Assembly (NCBI RefSeq): GCF_000016185.1
Contig: NC_011420.2
Location: 1,136,501-1,200,500 of the forward strand
Source: Rhodospirillum centenum SW
Lineage (GTDB): Bacteria > Pseudomonadota > Alphaproteobacteria > Azospirillales > Azospirillaceae
Reading direction: 5' to 3'
Length of the DNA: 64,000 bases
The position numbers were made by a program, and so were the translations under genes. Position 1 is the stretch's first letter. Every line of letters begins with the position of its first letter. The notes beneath the pieces were generated by a model. The model saw only the letters and a list, made by a program, of their open reading frames with translations, made no database searches and was not told the DNA's origin. Shown here piece by piece: positions 50,138-59,354 of the stretch.

Positions 50138-51901
50138 TTAATCGAAGCGGAGGCCGAACAGGCCACCGGTATCCGTCGCGTCGGTCAGCTTGGTGTCGAT
50201 GACATGGGCTTGTACGTCAAAGCCGTGCTGGAAACCATCCCGAGGCAGTGCGTCCGAGTTCATCGTCACGATATACTGAAAGCCAGCTGCCTCGGCCCGC
50301 TCGGCACCGAGTTGCAATGCCTTAGCGACTTGACGTTCATCCACGCCATCGAACAGATGGCTGTCATGAATAAGAAAGCCGGGGCTGCGCCCGTTCTTCA
50401 GGCTGATTTCGGTCAACATGAGATCAAAGCAGAAGATCTGCATGTTGGTGATGCCCTTGCTTCGCTGGCCGTCGATATGGACCTCGAACTGGGGACCATT
50501 TCCGGTTTCGGAAATCGTCAGGCTGCCGGCCTTCTCATAAAGGGATTCTGAGAGCGCCTCGAAGGAAAGGATAGCTTCGCGGATGATGTCGGCCCGCTCG
50601 TGGATATCATCTCGCAGCGCTTTGGTCAGGTTGGCGCGCTCGATGTCGAGTTCGGCCTTGGTGCTCTCGATCCGCTCGGCGGTGTCAAGACGCTGGCGGA
50701 GGCCCTCGGCTTCGGCTTCGGCGCGGCCGGCTTCTTCGCGCAGCGTGGTATAGTGTTCCAGCGCGCCGCCCGAGCGCAGCACGCCCATGATCTGCCGCCG
50801 GCGCCGGTCACGTTCGGCAGTGCGCTGATAGCGTTCGGCGACACGGGCCTCGGCCGAGGCGATCTCGGCGGTCAGATGCGCGCGCCGGTTCTCGATGATG
50901 CTTCGGTGGAAACGCTCGACCTCATCGAAGCGCCGCCGCACCATGTCGGGCAGGACGACACCGGCCTCGGCATAGAGCTTTGTGACATTGCCGAGATCGG
51001 GCGCATCCTCCTCGGAGAGCGAGGCACGAAGCTGTTGCAGAAGATCGCCATCGATAACGTTCTCGACGTTCATGCCGTCGATCTCGCGCGTGATCTCGTT
51101 CGCCTCGCGCTCCAGGGCCTTGTATTCCGGCACCACCTCGAAGGTTTCAAGCTGCTGACGCAGCCGCGCGGCGCGAGCCTCGGCGATAGCCAGCTTTGTC
51201 CTGAGATCGGCCGCCTTGCCAAAGAACCGGCCAAGATCGCCGCTTCGGGCGGCCTTGCGCAGTTCCTGCGCGACCTTCTCCTGCGCGCGCAGCTCTTGAA
51301 AGCGGCCGGGGATGCTCCAGTCGAGGCCGAGCAGGTAGCAAATCGAGACCTGCTGATTCCATGCCTGCTGCATTCCCGAATGCTGCATCGGCTGCTGGAA
51401 GCCGCCGCTGTTCTGACGGCGGACGAAATAGGAAAAGAGCGAGCGGAACGACGGCTGGAAACCCTCGGCTTCGTCCCCGGCCGAAATCGGCAAGCCGAAC
51501 CAGAGCTGGCCGAGGTTGGCCTTCCAGTTCTCATTCGACAGCTCGAACAGCCCGGCGCGGCTGTCGAACTGTGGCGGGATCGGCCAGCTCTCGACCGGGC
51601 CGTTGACCACGATCCGGCCCGGCTTGGCACCGCTGCGCGCCGCCGAGATCGCGTTTTCCGCGATATCGACGTCGACGTCGAACGTCCAGGCCGTCAGCGC
51701 GCCGGAACGGAATATGCTGTCCTTGCGGGCGTCGGCGCCGAACAGGAAATGGACCAGTTCGATGAAGCTGGTCTTGCCGGCGCCATTTCTCGATTGGCGA
51801 TCGTTCGCACCTGCGCTCTTGTCGGCCAGTAAAATGTTCAGGCCGGGCTTGAAGGTCAGGGTCTTGAAAGAAGCGAGGTCGCTACCGAAGCGGCGGATCA
51901 T
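50138..51901 (-). CDS. ABC-3C system ATPase (DUF2326, SMC/Rad50-like)
   Basis: A 587-residue ABC ATPase. Walker A SRNGAGKTSFIEL is near residues 37-49; a long coiled coil (about 210-470) follows; the C-terminal half has GFLIHDSHLFD as Walker-B-like segment. DUF2326 proteins are the ATPase of ABC-three-component conflict systems. The ATG at 51901 overlaps the preceding gene by 4 bp and begins MIRRFGSDLASFKTLTF, the family start. The stop is 35 bp from the prophage end, so the gene is intact. Confidence 0.88.
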   Translation of the reverse strand: MIRRFGSDLASFKTLTFKPGLNILLADKSAGANDRQSRNGAGKTSFIELVHFLFGADARKDSIFRSGALTAWTFDVDVDIAENAISAARSGAKPGRIVVNGPVESWPIPPQFDSRAGLFELSNENWKANLGQLWFGLPISAGDEAEGFQPSFRSLFSYFVRRQNSGGFQQPMQHSGMQQAWNQQVSICYLLGLDWSIPGRFQELRAQEKVAQELRKAARSGDLGRFFGKAADLRTKLAIAEARAARLRQQLETFEVVPEYKALEREANEITREIDGMNVENVIDGDLLQQLRASLSEEDAPDLGNVTKLYAEAGVVLPDMVRRRFDEVERFHRSIIENRRAHLTAEIASAEARVAERYQRTAERDRRRRQIMGVLRSGGALEHYTTLREEAGRAEAEAEGLRQRLDTAERIESTKAELDIERANLTKALRDDIHERADIIREAILSFEALSESLYEKAGSLTISETGNGPQFEVHIDGQRSKGITNMQIFCFDLMLTEISLKNGRSPGFLIHDSHLFDGVDERQVAKALQLGAERAEAAGFQYIVTMNSDALPRDGFQHGFDVQAHVIDTKLTDATDTGGLFGLRFD

Positions 51902-52143
51902 GGCTGAACCCTCCGCACTAGGCCACGGTCGAAATCGACCGCGCCGATTGTGAAGAGCAGATCGAGCGACAGGATGAACCATTGATAGTCGATTGGAGCG
52001 TTGGGGGCGTGGAGCGAACGGCGCCCGCGCATCTCGTCCCACAGCCGCGACATGGTCATCGGCTGCTTGAGGATGTCGAGAACCTCGGCACCGACGCCGA
52101 TGAGCGCGCGATCAGGACGGACATGCTTCGTCGGGAGGATCAT
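51898..52143 (-). CDS. ABC-3C middle component (MC6-like)
   Basis: An 81-residue protein opening MILPTKHVRPDRALIGVGAE, the conserved beginning of MC6-type middle components, then a winged-helix-like body. It overlaps both neighbours by 4 bp, indicating translational coupling. It probably bridges ATPase and effector. Confidence 0.85.
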   Translation of the reverse strand: MILPTKHVRPDRALIGVGAEVLDILKQPMTMSRLWDEMRGRRSLHAPNAPIDYQWFILSLDLLFTIGAVDFDRGLVRRVQP

Positions 52144-53054
52144 GACGCCTCCACAGCAATGATGATCGGGTCTTCGAAGATGTCGCAGCTATCGAAAAAA
52201 TAGGCGAGTACCGCCAGCGCCGCACCTTGCCGTTTCGGCTCGCCGTTGAAGCCAGCGTAATCCTGAAGATGCTTGAAGATCGTATCGGCCGGAAGGTCGA
52301 AAGCCTTTAACTCGGCATAGCGCAGCCGAAACGCCTCGGCGATGCGCTCGCCTAAATCGGGACGCGGGCTTTTGCGAAAAAAGGTGTCTACGAGCGCAGA
52401 CTTCCGACGGCCGATACGCAGGAAGAGGCCAGATTCCTCCGACAGGGCGTTCTTTTCGAGCTTTTCCGGTGACGGTGGCGTCAAAGGTGGATCAATCGGG
52501 CTGGGTTCCTGCCGCTGGAGCGCCTCGATAATCGGCACCAGATCGGACATGACGAGACGGTCCACGATCGCGATTGACGCAGCGGGACCGAAGAGCGCTT
52601 GAAGCGCCGACAGATCGAGCTTCATCGCGAGATCGAGCAGTTCCGGCTCGGACCAAGTCTCGATCTGAAGGGGCGCATGGGCTTGGCGAAGCCCGTCCAG
52701 ATGCTGAACCGCGTTCGGCGGAAGGCCGCGTCCGTCATTATGAACGAACACCCACTCCTGCATGTTACCGGCCCAATGCGCGCGGGCGCCGTGGAAGTCC
52801 GCATCGACCTTGGCGATGAGGTCAGCTTCCTTCATGGCGTCCGGTGCGTAGCACTGGAACACAGAGCCCGAGCTGATCCGGCGGCCGTCGCATTTCAGAT
52901 CGCCAAAGGGACCATAGGGGCGAACTTCCTCGAAATCTGGGCCGAATGCGTGGCCCGCCAGAAGCACGAACCAGTCCTGAAAGGCTGCGCCTTTCTTCGT
53001 ATGAAACGCCAGAAGGAAGCGTTCGACGTAGATGGATCGCTGCAACTCATCCAT
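52140..53054 (-). CDS. ABC-3C effector/C-terminal component protein
   Basis: A 304-residue protein. The N-terminal part contains GAAFQDWFVLLAGHAFGPDF, then FGDLKCDGR and VFQCYAP, an arrangement recalling restriction-endonuclease-like PD-(D/E)xK folds, although a canonical catalytic lysine is not obvious. The C-terminal half is the helical ABC-3C partner domain (RQGAALAVLAYFFDSCDIFE). Effector chemistry is uncertain. Confidence 0.78.
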   Translation of the reverse strand: MDELQRSIYVERFLLAFHTKKGAAFQDWFVLLAGHAFGPDFEEVRPYGPFGDLKCDGRRISSGSVFQCYAPDAMKEADLIAKVDADFHGARAHWAGNMQEWVFVHNDGRGLPPNAVQHLDGLRQAHAPLQIETWSEPELLDLAMKLDLSALQALFGPAASIAIVDRLVMSDLVPIIEALQRQEPSPIDPPLTPPSPEKLEKNALSEESGLFLRIGRRKSALVDTFFRKSPRPDLGERIAEAFRLRYAELKAFDLPADTIFKHLQDYAGFNGEPKRQGAALAVLAYFFDSCDIFEDPIIIAVEAS

Positions 53055-53427
53055 GACGCCGCCTTGGCGATGGCTCGCCACTCTTCTTCCGGGCTGACAC
53101 TGCGCCGACCGGAGCAAGATCGCCGAGATGATGAATCCGCAGCGCCGGCCGCTTAGGGAGCTTGACGGTCAACTCCAGCTCGCCACCGACGGCTTCCACA
53201 TAGCTGCGCAGCGTCGAGATGTGCATATCGGTCTGCTTCTCGATCTTCGAGACCGATGGTTGGGTGATATTGAGGGCGGAGGCGATGTCCGCTTGCGCCT
53301 TGCCCGCGATCTGACGCAGTTCGCGCAGACCTTCGACGTGCTGCTTCAATACGTCATGGCGCGCTTCGATTGCGACCCGCTCGTCATGAGGAAGGGCGGA
53401 GATGCTGTTGTCGAGCCTACGGCCCAT
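53047..53427 (-). CDS. XRE-family HTH regulator of the ABC-3C operon
   Basis: A 126-residue protein with a HigA/XRE helix-turn-helix: AQADIASALNITQPSVSKIE then LRSYVEAVGGELELTVKL. It is the first gene of the operon and overlaps the next by 8 bp, so it probably autoregulates the system. An upstream ATG is possible; 53427 fits the family start. Confidence 0.85.
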   Translation of the reverse strand: MGRRLDNSISALPHDERVAIEARHDVLKQHVEGLRELRQIAGKAQADIASALNITQPSVSKIEKQTDMHISTLRSYVEAVGGELELTVKLPKRPALRIHHLGDLAPVGAVSARKKSGEPSPRRRHG

Positions 53428-53764
53428 CCTGCGGTCCTTCCTTGCTAAGAGTTGATGGCAGCCGACCATTGCCCAAAGACCATGACCTACATGACCTACA
53501 TGATGTGATTCCGTTGCAAGCGCACCCGGTACATAGCCTTGGAGCTATGTTGGGGGCAACGGCAAAGTGCAACTGGCATTGCCCTTGTCGCAACGCTGAC
53601 TTCACGGACTACGTTCGAACTTCGCCAAAAGGAGGGCCGTAGCGTAGACCGAGTTTTCATCATCGCCCGGTGCGGTGCGCCAACCCGGCCGATTCCGGAA
53701 CCACGGGGCGGTGGCCGCGTTGGCAGCAGGGGCCGCGCCGCCGGTGCCGCGGAAGAGGTAGCAG
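53428..53764. other. Control region of ABC-3C operon and island boundary, no gene
   Basis: No supported gene in this 337-bp stretch. A tandem 9-bp direct repeat CATGACCTA-CATGACCTA lies at 53481-53498, just upstream of the HTH gene start, and may be its operator. A palindrome ACATAGC-CTTGGA-GCTATGT is at 53531-53550. The right boundary of the defence island probably falls here, but no tRNA-Arg-like duplication could be found. Confidence 0.5.
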
Positions 53765-54028
53765 ATGCGCTTCGTCGTCAATGTGCTGGTCGCCTGCCTC
53801 GTGGTCGGCCTGCTGCTGACCTGGCTGGGAATCGATCCCGTGGCGTTGCTGAACGGCGCCTGGGCGGCGGTCCAGGATGCGCCGCGCGCCATTGCCGATG
53901 CCGCCGGCTGGGCGGTGCCCTACATCCTGACCGGCGCCATCGTGGTGGTGCCGGTTGCCGCGGTCGCCCTGGTGCTGCGCCTGATCCGGCAGCGCCGGCG
54001 TCCCGGAGGCGGCGATCCCTATGTCTGA
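53765..54028 (+). CDS. DUF6460 small membrane protein
   Basis: An 87-residue protein with two membrane helices (VVNVLVACLVVGLLLTWLGI and LTGAIVVVPVAAVALVLRLI) and a basic C-terminus. It matches the DUF6460 type of alphaproteobacteria; function unknown. Confidence 0.75.
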   Translation: MRFVVNVLVACLVVGLLLTWLGIDPVALLNGAWAAVQDAPRAIADAAGWAVPYILTGAIVVVPVAAVALVLRLIRQRRRPGGGDPYV

Positions 54029-54086
54029 TCCCTGTCCCTGATCCGCAGCACAGGAAGCGGTTCCGCCGATCCTGGGCGTGTGGCGG

Positions 54087-54461
54087 TCAGCGCCCGGACT
54101 CCGAGGCGAGGCTTCCGATCGGGCCCATGGCGACCAGACGGGCGGGGCGGTTGAAGTTCATGGTGATCATCAGGGTGGCATGCCCCTTGATGACGTAGAG
54201 CACCTTCTCCGCATCCACGGGCAGGGGAATGTTCTTCGCCATGCAATGGGTGATGAGCGCGGCCTGCACCTCCTCCTCGGCAAGGGTCAGGACCTGCTTG
54301 CCGCCGTCGAGGTCGAGGTAGGTCTTCACCCCGTCCTCCATGGCGAAGCGGATGCCCGTGATCTCCCCCTCGGGGAGCGGGTCCTTCAGGCGCCGGCGCC
54401 GGTCGATCACCGAAGCGACCACCTCGCGGTCGTTGAAGACGATGCAGCGCAGCTCCTTCAT
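54087..54461 (-). CDS. Conserved hypothetical protein
   Basis: A 124-residue soluble protein (MKELRCIVFNDREVVASVID, GDAEKVLY-like VDAEKVLYVIKGHATLMITM). The ATG at 54461 gives a compact protein; the longer upstream frame has no plausible start signal. Not recognised. Confidence 0.65.
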   Translation of the reverse strand: MKELRCIVFNDREVVASVIDRRRRLKDPLPEGEITGIRFAMEDGVKTYLDLDGGKQVLTLAEEEVQAALITHCMAKNIPLPVDAEKVLYVIKGHATLMITMNFNRPARLVAMGPIGSLASESGR

Positions 54462-54539
54462 GGGACCATTCCCTGTTGAGATCGCGCCGATCCTAGCTTC
54501 TGCCTGAGCGCACGACCAGAGGTGTGCGGGCCTGCGCGC

Positions 54540-54577
54540 AAAAGAAAGAGCCGGCGTTTCCAACGGGAAGCGCCGGC
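54540..54577 (-). terminator. Rho-independent terminator of the hisI operon
   Basis: On the minus strand, stem GCCGGCG/CGCCGGC extended by TTCC/GGAA around loop CGTT, followed by TCTTTCTTTT. It lies downstream of hisI, about 110 bp after its stop. Confidence 0.75.
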
Positions 54578-54687
54578 CTGAGTGGATAGGGAGGGTTAAG
54601 AGACACCCCTTTCTAGGAAGGGGCTTTGCTTCCAACATTGATATGGATCAAGGGTACCTAATATTCCGCCCCGCTGCCGGAGCGGCG

Positions 54688-55089
54688 TCAGCCCTTGCCG
54701 TACAGCTCTTCCGCCGGCACCTCGACATCGGCGATGACGGCCAGCGTGCCGTCCCGCACGGCGCGGTAGAAGCAGTTCCGCCGTCCGGTGTGGCAGGCGA
54801 CGCCCACCTGATCCACCAGCAGCAGCAGGGCATCGCCGTCGCAGTCGAGGCGAAGCTCCTTCAGGTGCTGGATCTGGCCCGAGGTGTCCCCCTTGCGCCA
54901 GAGCGCCCGGCGGGAGCGGGACCAGTAGACGACACGGCCGCCGGCCAGCGTCTCCTTGATCGACTCGCGGTTCATCCAGGCCAGCATCAGCACCTCGCCC
55001 GTATCGTGCTGCTGGGCGATGGCCGGGACCAGGCCGTCCGCGTCGAAGCGCAGTTCGGCGAAAAGAGCCTCCAGCACGGCGGTCGTCAT
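54688..55089 (-). CDS. hisI: Phosphoribosyl-AMP cyclohydrolase
   Basis: A 133-residue HisI. The metal/zinc motifs are LDCDGDALL and ACHTGRRNCF, with MLAWMNRESIKETL and VYWSRSRRALWRKGDTSGQI typical of the family. It opens the ring of PR-AMP in histidine synthesis. It overlaps the metC stop by 4 bp. Confidence 0.95.
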   Translation of the reverse strand: MTTAVLEALFAELRFDADGLVPAIAQQHDTGEVLMLAWMNRESIKETLAGGRVVYWSRSRRALWRKGDTSGQIQHLKELRLDCDGDALLLLVDQVGVACHTGRRNCFYRAVRDGTLAVIADVEVPAEELYGKG

Positions 55090-56291
55090 CGGCGGGTCCT
55101 GCGCAGACGGTCGAAGGCACGGTCGAGATCGCGGATCAGGTCCTCGGCGTCTTCCAGACCGGCATGCAGGCGGATCAGCGTGCCCCGGCCGCGCCAGGGA
55201 ACGGCGGTCCTGATCCTGTCGGGGAAGGCGGGCAGGATCAGGCTCTCGAATCCACCCCAGCTGTAACCCATGCCGAACAGGGACAGGCCGTCCAGCATGG
55301 CGGCCAGGGCATCCTGCGGAATGCGATCCAGCTCCACCGCGAACAGGCCGCAGGCGCCGGTGAAGTCGCGTTGCCAGAGGGCATGGCCGGGATCGTCGGG
55401 CAGGGCCGGATGCAGGACGCGGCGGACCTCCGGCTGCCCGGCCATCCAGCGGGCCAGCCGTATCCCCGTCTCCTGGTGCCGCGCGAGACGGACAGGCAGG
55501 GTCCGCAGGCCGCGCAGCGCCAGGAACAGGTCGTCCGCCCCGGCCGCGGCACCCAGCATCACGGCCGACTGCTTGACCGCCATCCGGCAGGCCTCCTCCC
55601 GGGCGACGATGACGCCCAGGGTGGCATCCGAATGGCCGCAGACATACTTCGTCGCCGCCTGGATCGAGACGTCCACGCCCAGGGCCAGCGGCTTGAAGAA
55701 GACGCCGGCCGCCCAGGTGTTGTCGATCAGGGTCAGGCAGCCGCGCGCCCGCGCTGCGGCGACGATGGCCGGCACGTCCTGCATCTCGAAGGTGAGGGAA
55801 CCCGGCGACTCCAGCATGATCAGCCGGGTGTTCTCCCGGATCAGGCCGGCGATGCCGGCCCCGATGCCGGGATCGTAGAACTCTGTCTCCACGCCCAGCC
55901 GGGCCAGCATCTGGTCGCAGAAGTGGCGGGTCGGACCGTAGACGCTGTCCGTCACGAGGATGTGATCGCCTGCCCGCACGAAGGCGCTCAGCGCGACGGT
56001 GATGGCCTGGAGGCCGGAGCCGACGGCGACGGCGCCGCAACCGCCTTCCAGTTCGGCCATCGCCTCCTCGAAGGCGTGGCTGGACGGTGTGCCCATGCGG
56101 CCGTAGCGGACGGAACGGTATTCCGGGTCAGGGGCCAGGAAGGCCGCAAGGGTCGGGTGAAGGATGGTGGAGGCCCGGTAGGGCGGGATGTTCACGGCAC
56201 CGGCATGGCTGCCAGGGGCGCGGCCGGCGTGGGCGAGGCGGGTCGAAAGATCCAGGTCGCGGGATGGAGTGCTGTCGGTATCGGCGTTCAT
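55086..56291 (-). CDS. metC: Cystathionine beta-lyase
   Basis: A 401-residue Cys/Met-metabolism PLP enzyme. The PLP lysine is in SIQAATKYVCGHSDATLG, the substrate region SVRYGRMGTPSSHAFEEAMA and a C-terminal SWGGFESLILP are characteristic of MetC. It converts cystathionine to homocysteine. It lies between hisI and a GNAT gene, overlapping each by 4 bp. Confidence 0.92.
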   Translation of the reverse strand: MNADTDSTPSRDLDLSTRLAHAGRAPGSHAGAVNIPPYRASTILHPTLAAFLAPDPEYRSVRYGRMGTPSSHAFEEAMAELEGGCGAVAVGSGLQAITVALSAFVRAGDHILVTDSVYGPTRHFCDQMLARLGVETEFYDPGIGAGIAGLIRENTRLIMLESPGSLTFEMQDVPAIVAAARARGCLTLIDNTWAAGVFFKPLALGVDVSIQAATKYVCGHSDATLGVIVAREEACRMAVKQSAVMLGAAAGADDLFLALRGLRTLPVRLARHQETGIRLARWMAGQPEVRRVLHPALPDDPGHALWQRDFTGACGLFAVELDRIPQDALAAMLDGLSLFGMGYSWGGFESLILPAFPDRIRTAVPWRGRGTLIRLHAGLEDAEDLIRDLDRAFDRLRRTRR

Positions 56292-56890
56292 CGTACGGGG
56301 GGTTCTGCCAAAGGGATCTGAGGGGCGGCATCGAGGGGCATCACGCCCTCCAGCCTGGGGTCGTCTTCCAGCCGTTCTTCCTGCCGGAGGGGAACGAAAC
56401 CGGCGCGTTGGTACATCAGCAGCGCCTTGGGATGGTCGAAGGTGCAGGTGTTCACGGCCATCCGGGTGACGCCGGCGCCGCTCCAGCCCGCCTCGACCGC
56501 CCAGTCCAGCAGCCAGGGACCCAGTCCATGACCGATGAACTCCGGGATCAGGCCGAGATAGGCGATCTCGACCTGTCCCGGCCTGCGGCGGTCCAGTTCC
56601 ACATAGCCGGCGGGCACGCCGGCGACATAGGGCACGAAGACCTCGACCTTCTCATCGTGGATGATGGCGCGCAGGGCGTCGTCGGACAGGCGGCGGCGGG
56701 TGTGCCAGAGCCAGGGCTCGCCCACCGTGGCGTAGAGGTAGCGGTAGAAGGAGACGGTGCAGCCCTCGGCCCGCAGCAGCGCCATGCGCTCGAAGGGGGG
56801 CGGTCGGTGCCGCGGCCGCGGCGCCTCCACCATCTCCAGGAAGGTCACGATCGTGCGCAGCTTGCCGGCCGGGACCGCGTCTTCCGTCAT
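56288..56890 (-). CDS. GNAT family N-acetyltransferase
   Basis: A 200-residue acetyltransferase. EIAYLGLIPEFIGHGLGPWL is the acetyl-CoA-binding motif A, and LMYQRAGFVPL the usual end of the fold. Substrate unknown. It overlaps both neighbours by 4 bp. Confidence 0.88.
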   Translation of the reverse strand: MTEDAVPAGKLRTIVTFLEMVEAPRPRHRPPPFERMALLRAEGCTVSFYRYLYATVGEPWLWHTRRRLSDDALRAIIHDEKVEVFVPYVAGVPAGYVELDRRRPGQVEIAYLGLIPEFIGHGLGPWLLDWAVEAGWSGAGVTRMAVNTCTFDHPKALLMYQRAGFVPLRQEERLEDDPRLEGVMPLDAAPQIPLAEPPVR

Positions 56891-57753
56891 CTCGTACCTC
56901 CAGCGGGGCCGGTCTCCACCGGCAGATCGGGGCGGGCGCCCCATTCGCACCAGGAACCGTCATAGACCGGGACATCGGTGCGGCCGAGGCGATGGAGCGC
57001 CAGAGCCAGCACGCAGGCGGTGATACCGCTGCCGCAGGAGGCGACGACCGGCCGTTCCAGGTCCAGTCCCGCCGCACGGAAACGCGCCGCCAGGGCCTCG
57101 GCCGGGAGCATCGTCTTCGTGTCGGCGTCCATCAGGTCGGAGACGGGCACGTTGCGCGCGCCCGGCATGTGGCCGCTGCGCAGGCCGGGGCGCGGTTCGG
57201 GTACGCTGCCGTCGAAGCGGCCGGCCGGGCGGGCATCGACGATCTGCGCCGCGCCGGTCTCCAGTCCCGCCAGCATGTCGCCCACGTCGCGGACCAGGGA
57301 CGGGTCGTGCCGCGCCCGGAAGGGCCGGGGGGCAGGCATCGGGGGCGGCGAGCCCTCCAGCGGCCGGCCCTCGGCCTGCCAGCGCGGCAGGCCGCCATCC
57401 AGCACGAAGACCTTCGCGTGGCCGAAGACCCGGAAGGTCCACCAGACCCGCGGCGCGCTGAGAATGCCGTTGCTGTCATAGACGACGATCGTGTCCGCGC
57501 TGCCGATCCCCAGCATGGACACGGCCTGAGCGAACGCCTCCGCGGCGGGAAGCATGTGCGGCAGGTCCGTGTCGGGGGCCGCGATGCCGTCGATGTCGAA
57601 GAACACGGCACCGGGGATGCGGACCGCCGCATGTTCCGCCCGCGGATCGCGCGCGACACCGGGCATGTGCCAGGACGCATCCACGACGCGCACGGACGGA
57701 TCGGCCAGATGCTCGGCCAGCCACTGCGTACTGACCAGCGGATCGGAAACCAT
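56887..57753 (-). CDS. sseA: 3-mercaptopyruvate/thiosulfate sulfurtransferase
   Basis: A 288-residue two-domain rhodanese. The active-site loop CGSGITACV matches the CGSGVTA of mercaptopyruvate sulfurtransferases; LVSTQWLAEHL begins domain 1 and VYDGSWCEWGARPDLPVE ends domain 2. It transfers sulfur from 3-mercaptopyruvate. Confidence 0.92.
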   Translation of the reverse strand: MVSDPLVSTQWLAEHLADPSVRVVDASWHMPGVARDPRAEHAAVRIPGAVFFDIDGIAAPDTDLPHMLPAAEAFAQAVSMLGIGSADTIVVYDSNGILSAPRVWWTFRVFGHAKVFVLDGGLPRWQAEGRPLEGSPPPMPAPRPFRARHDPSLVRDVGDMLAGLETGAAQIVDARPAGRFDGSVPEPRPGLRSGHMPGARNVPVSDLMDADTKTMLPAEALAARFRAAGLDLERPVVASCGSGITACVLALALHRLGRTDVPVYDGSWCEWGARPDLPVETGPAGGTR

Positions 57754-57759
57754 CGACTC

Positions 57760-58494
57760 TCACTCCTTCAAGGCGACGACGATGCGCCGGTTCTGTCTGC
57801 CCTTGTTCTCGATCTTCACGACACTGACGGGGCCGATCTCGCCGGTGCGGGCGACATGGGTGCCGCCGCAGGGCTGGAGGTCCACCGGCGCCTCGTCCGT
57901 GCCGATCAGCAGCAGCCGCAGCAGACCCCCGCCCCGCGGCGGCTGCACCGAGAGGGTCCGGACCAGATCGGGCCGGCGGTCCAGCTCCGCATCATCGACG
58001 ATACGCTCGGTCACCGGATGGTCGGCTGCGATGAGGGCGTTCAGCGCACCTTCGATCTCCGCCTTGTCCAGGCTGCCCGACGGCACGTCGAAGTCCAGCC
58101 GGCTGCGATCCGCCCCGACCTGCCCGCCGGTGACGGAGCCCGGGACGACCGCGCAGAGGAGATGCAGCGTCGTGTGCATCCGCATGTGCCGGTGGCGGCG
58201 CTCCCAGTCGATCTCCAGGGTCACCGGAGTGCCGGGCGCGGGCAGGGGGGCGGCCGCGTCCTCGGGAATGTGCAGCACGTCGTCGCCCGACAGCGGTGCA
58301 GCCTCTCCGGCCTTGCGCGTGTCGGCGATCCGCAGTGTCCCGCCCTCCCAGGTCAGCGTGCCGCTGTCGCCCGGCTGCCCGCCGCCGGCCGGATAGAAGA
58401 GGGTCCGGTCGAGCCGGACACCCTCCGGCCCGGACGACAGGACCGTGGCCTCGGCAGTCCGGGCACAGGGTGACTCGCGGAACAGCAGGGTCAT
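57760..58494 (-). CDS. Alanyl-tRNA editing protein (AlaX)
   Basis: A 244-residue trans-editing enzyme. The zinc-binding pair HTTLH and CGGTH is present, with TLFYPAGGGQPGDSGTL at the N-terminus. It hydrolyses Ser-tRNA(Ala) or Gly-tRNA(Ala). AlaX-M type by length. Confidence 0.92.
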   Translation of the reverse strand: MTLLFRESPCARTAEATVLSSGPEGVRLDRTLFYPAGGGQPGDSGTLTWEGGTLRIADTRKAGEAAPLSGDDVLHIPEDAAAPLPAPGTPVTLEIDWERRHRHMRMHTTLHLLCAVVPGSVTGGQVGADRSRLDFDVPSGSLDKAEIEGALNALIAADHPVTERIVDDAELDRRPDLVRTLSVQPPRGGGLLRLLLIGTDEAPVDLQPCGGTHVARTGEIGPVSVVKIENKGRQNRRIVVALKE

Positions 58495-58591
58495 GGCACT
58501 TCCCCGGAAATAAAAGGAAAATTCTCAAGGCCCGGATGCTAACGGCGCATCCGTTGGCGATCAAGGAACGTGCCGGGACTCGAGGTGCGGC

Positions 58592-59233
58592 TCAGTCCGC
58601 CCAGCGTCGGCGCAGGGACAGGCGGTGCCGGGCCAGCCAGTGGAGCGCCACCAGGGTGACACCGTTGCGGATTTCGTTGCGGTCGGCGCGGGTGATGGCG
58701 TCGTCCGCCGGCAGGACCAGGACACGGATGTCCTCGTTCTCCTCCGCCAACCCGTGCAGCCCACCCGCCCCGGCACTGTCCACCCGGCCGCAGTAGAGGG
58801 TGATGACCTCGCTGCACCCGCCGGGGCTGGGCAGGAACTCCCCGATCAGGACCAGATCGCTGACGGTGCAGCCGGCCTCCTCCACGGATTCTCGGCGCAC
58901 CACCTGCTCCGGCGTCTCCCCGGGATCGACGATCCCGGCCACCGCCTCCACCAGCCACGGCTCCTGGTCCGCAGCCAGGGCGCCGACACGGAACTGCTCC
59001 ACCAGCACCACGGCGTCGCGGAGGGGATCGTAGAGCAGGATGGCGGCGGCATGGCCGCGGTCGAACAGCTCCCGGCTCATCTCGCCGCTCCAGCCGCCGG
59101 CGAACAGGCGGTGGCGCAGCCGGAAGACGTCCACGCGGAAATAGCCGCGATAGGCCTGGCGACGCTCCAGCACCTGGACGTCGTCCCGGCCGAACGGCGC
59201 CTCGGCGGGCGGGGAGGAAGGCTGGTCGGTCAT
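58592..59233 (-). CDS. NUDIX ADP-ribose pyrophosphatase-like hydrolase
   Basis: A 213-residue protein with a perfect Nudix box GIVDPGETPEQVVRRESVEE followed by AG, and a proline-containing downstream segment typical of NudF. The ATG at 59233 was chosen over a much longer open frame. Confidence 0.9.
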   Translation of the reverse strand: MTDQPSSPPAEAPFGRDDVQVLERRQAYRGYFRVDVFRLRHRLFAGGWSGEMSRELFDRGHAAAILLYDPLRDAVVLVEQFRVGALAADQEPWLVEAVAGIVDPGETPEQVVRRESVEEAGCTVSDLVLIGEFLPSPGGCSEVITLYCGRVDSAGAGGLHGLAEENEDIRVLVLPADDAITRADRNEIRNGVTLVALHWLARHRLSLRRRWAD

Positions 59234-59354
59234 GGCGGTCCGGCGGATGACGGGATCGGCTGCGACGACCGGGGCTGCCGGCCGTTCAGTCAGGGTAGAC
59301 CCGGGGAACGGCACAAGGCCAGCCCGGGTCTCCGGCGACCGAAGGGGAGACGGC

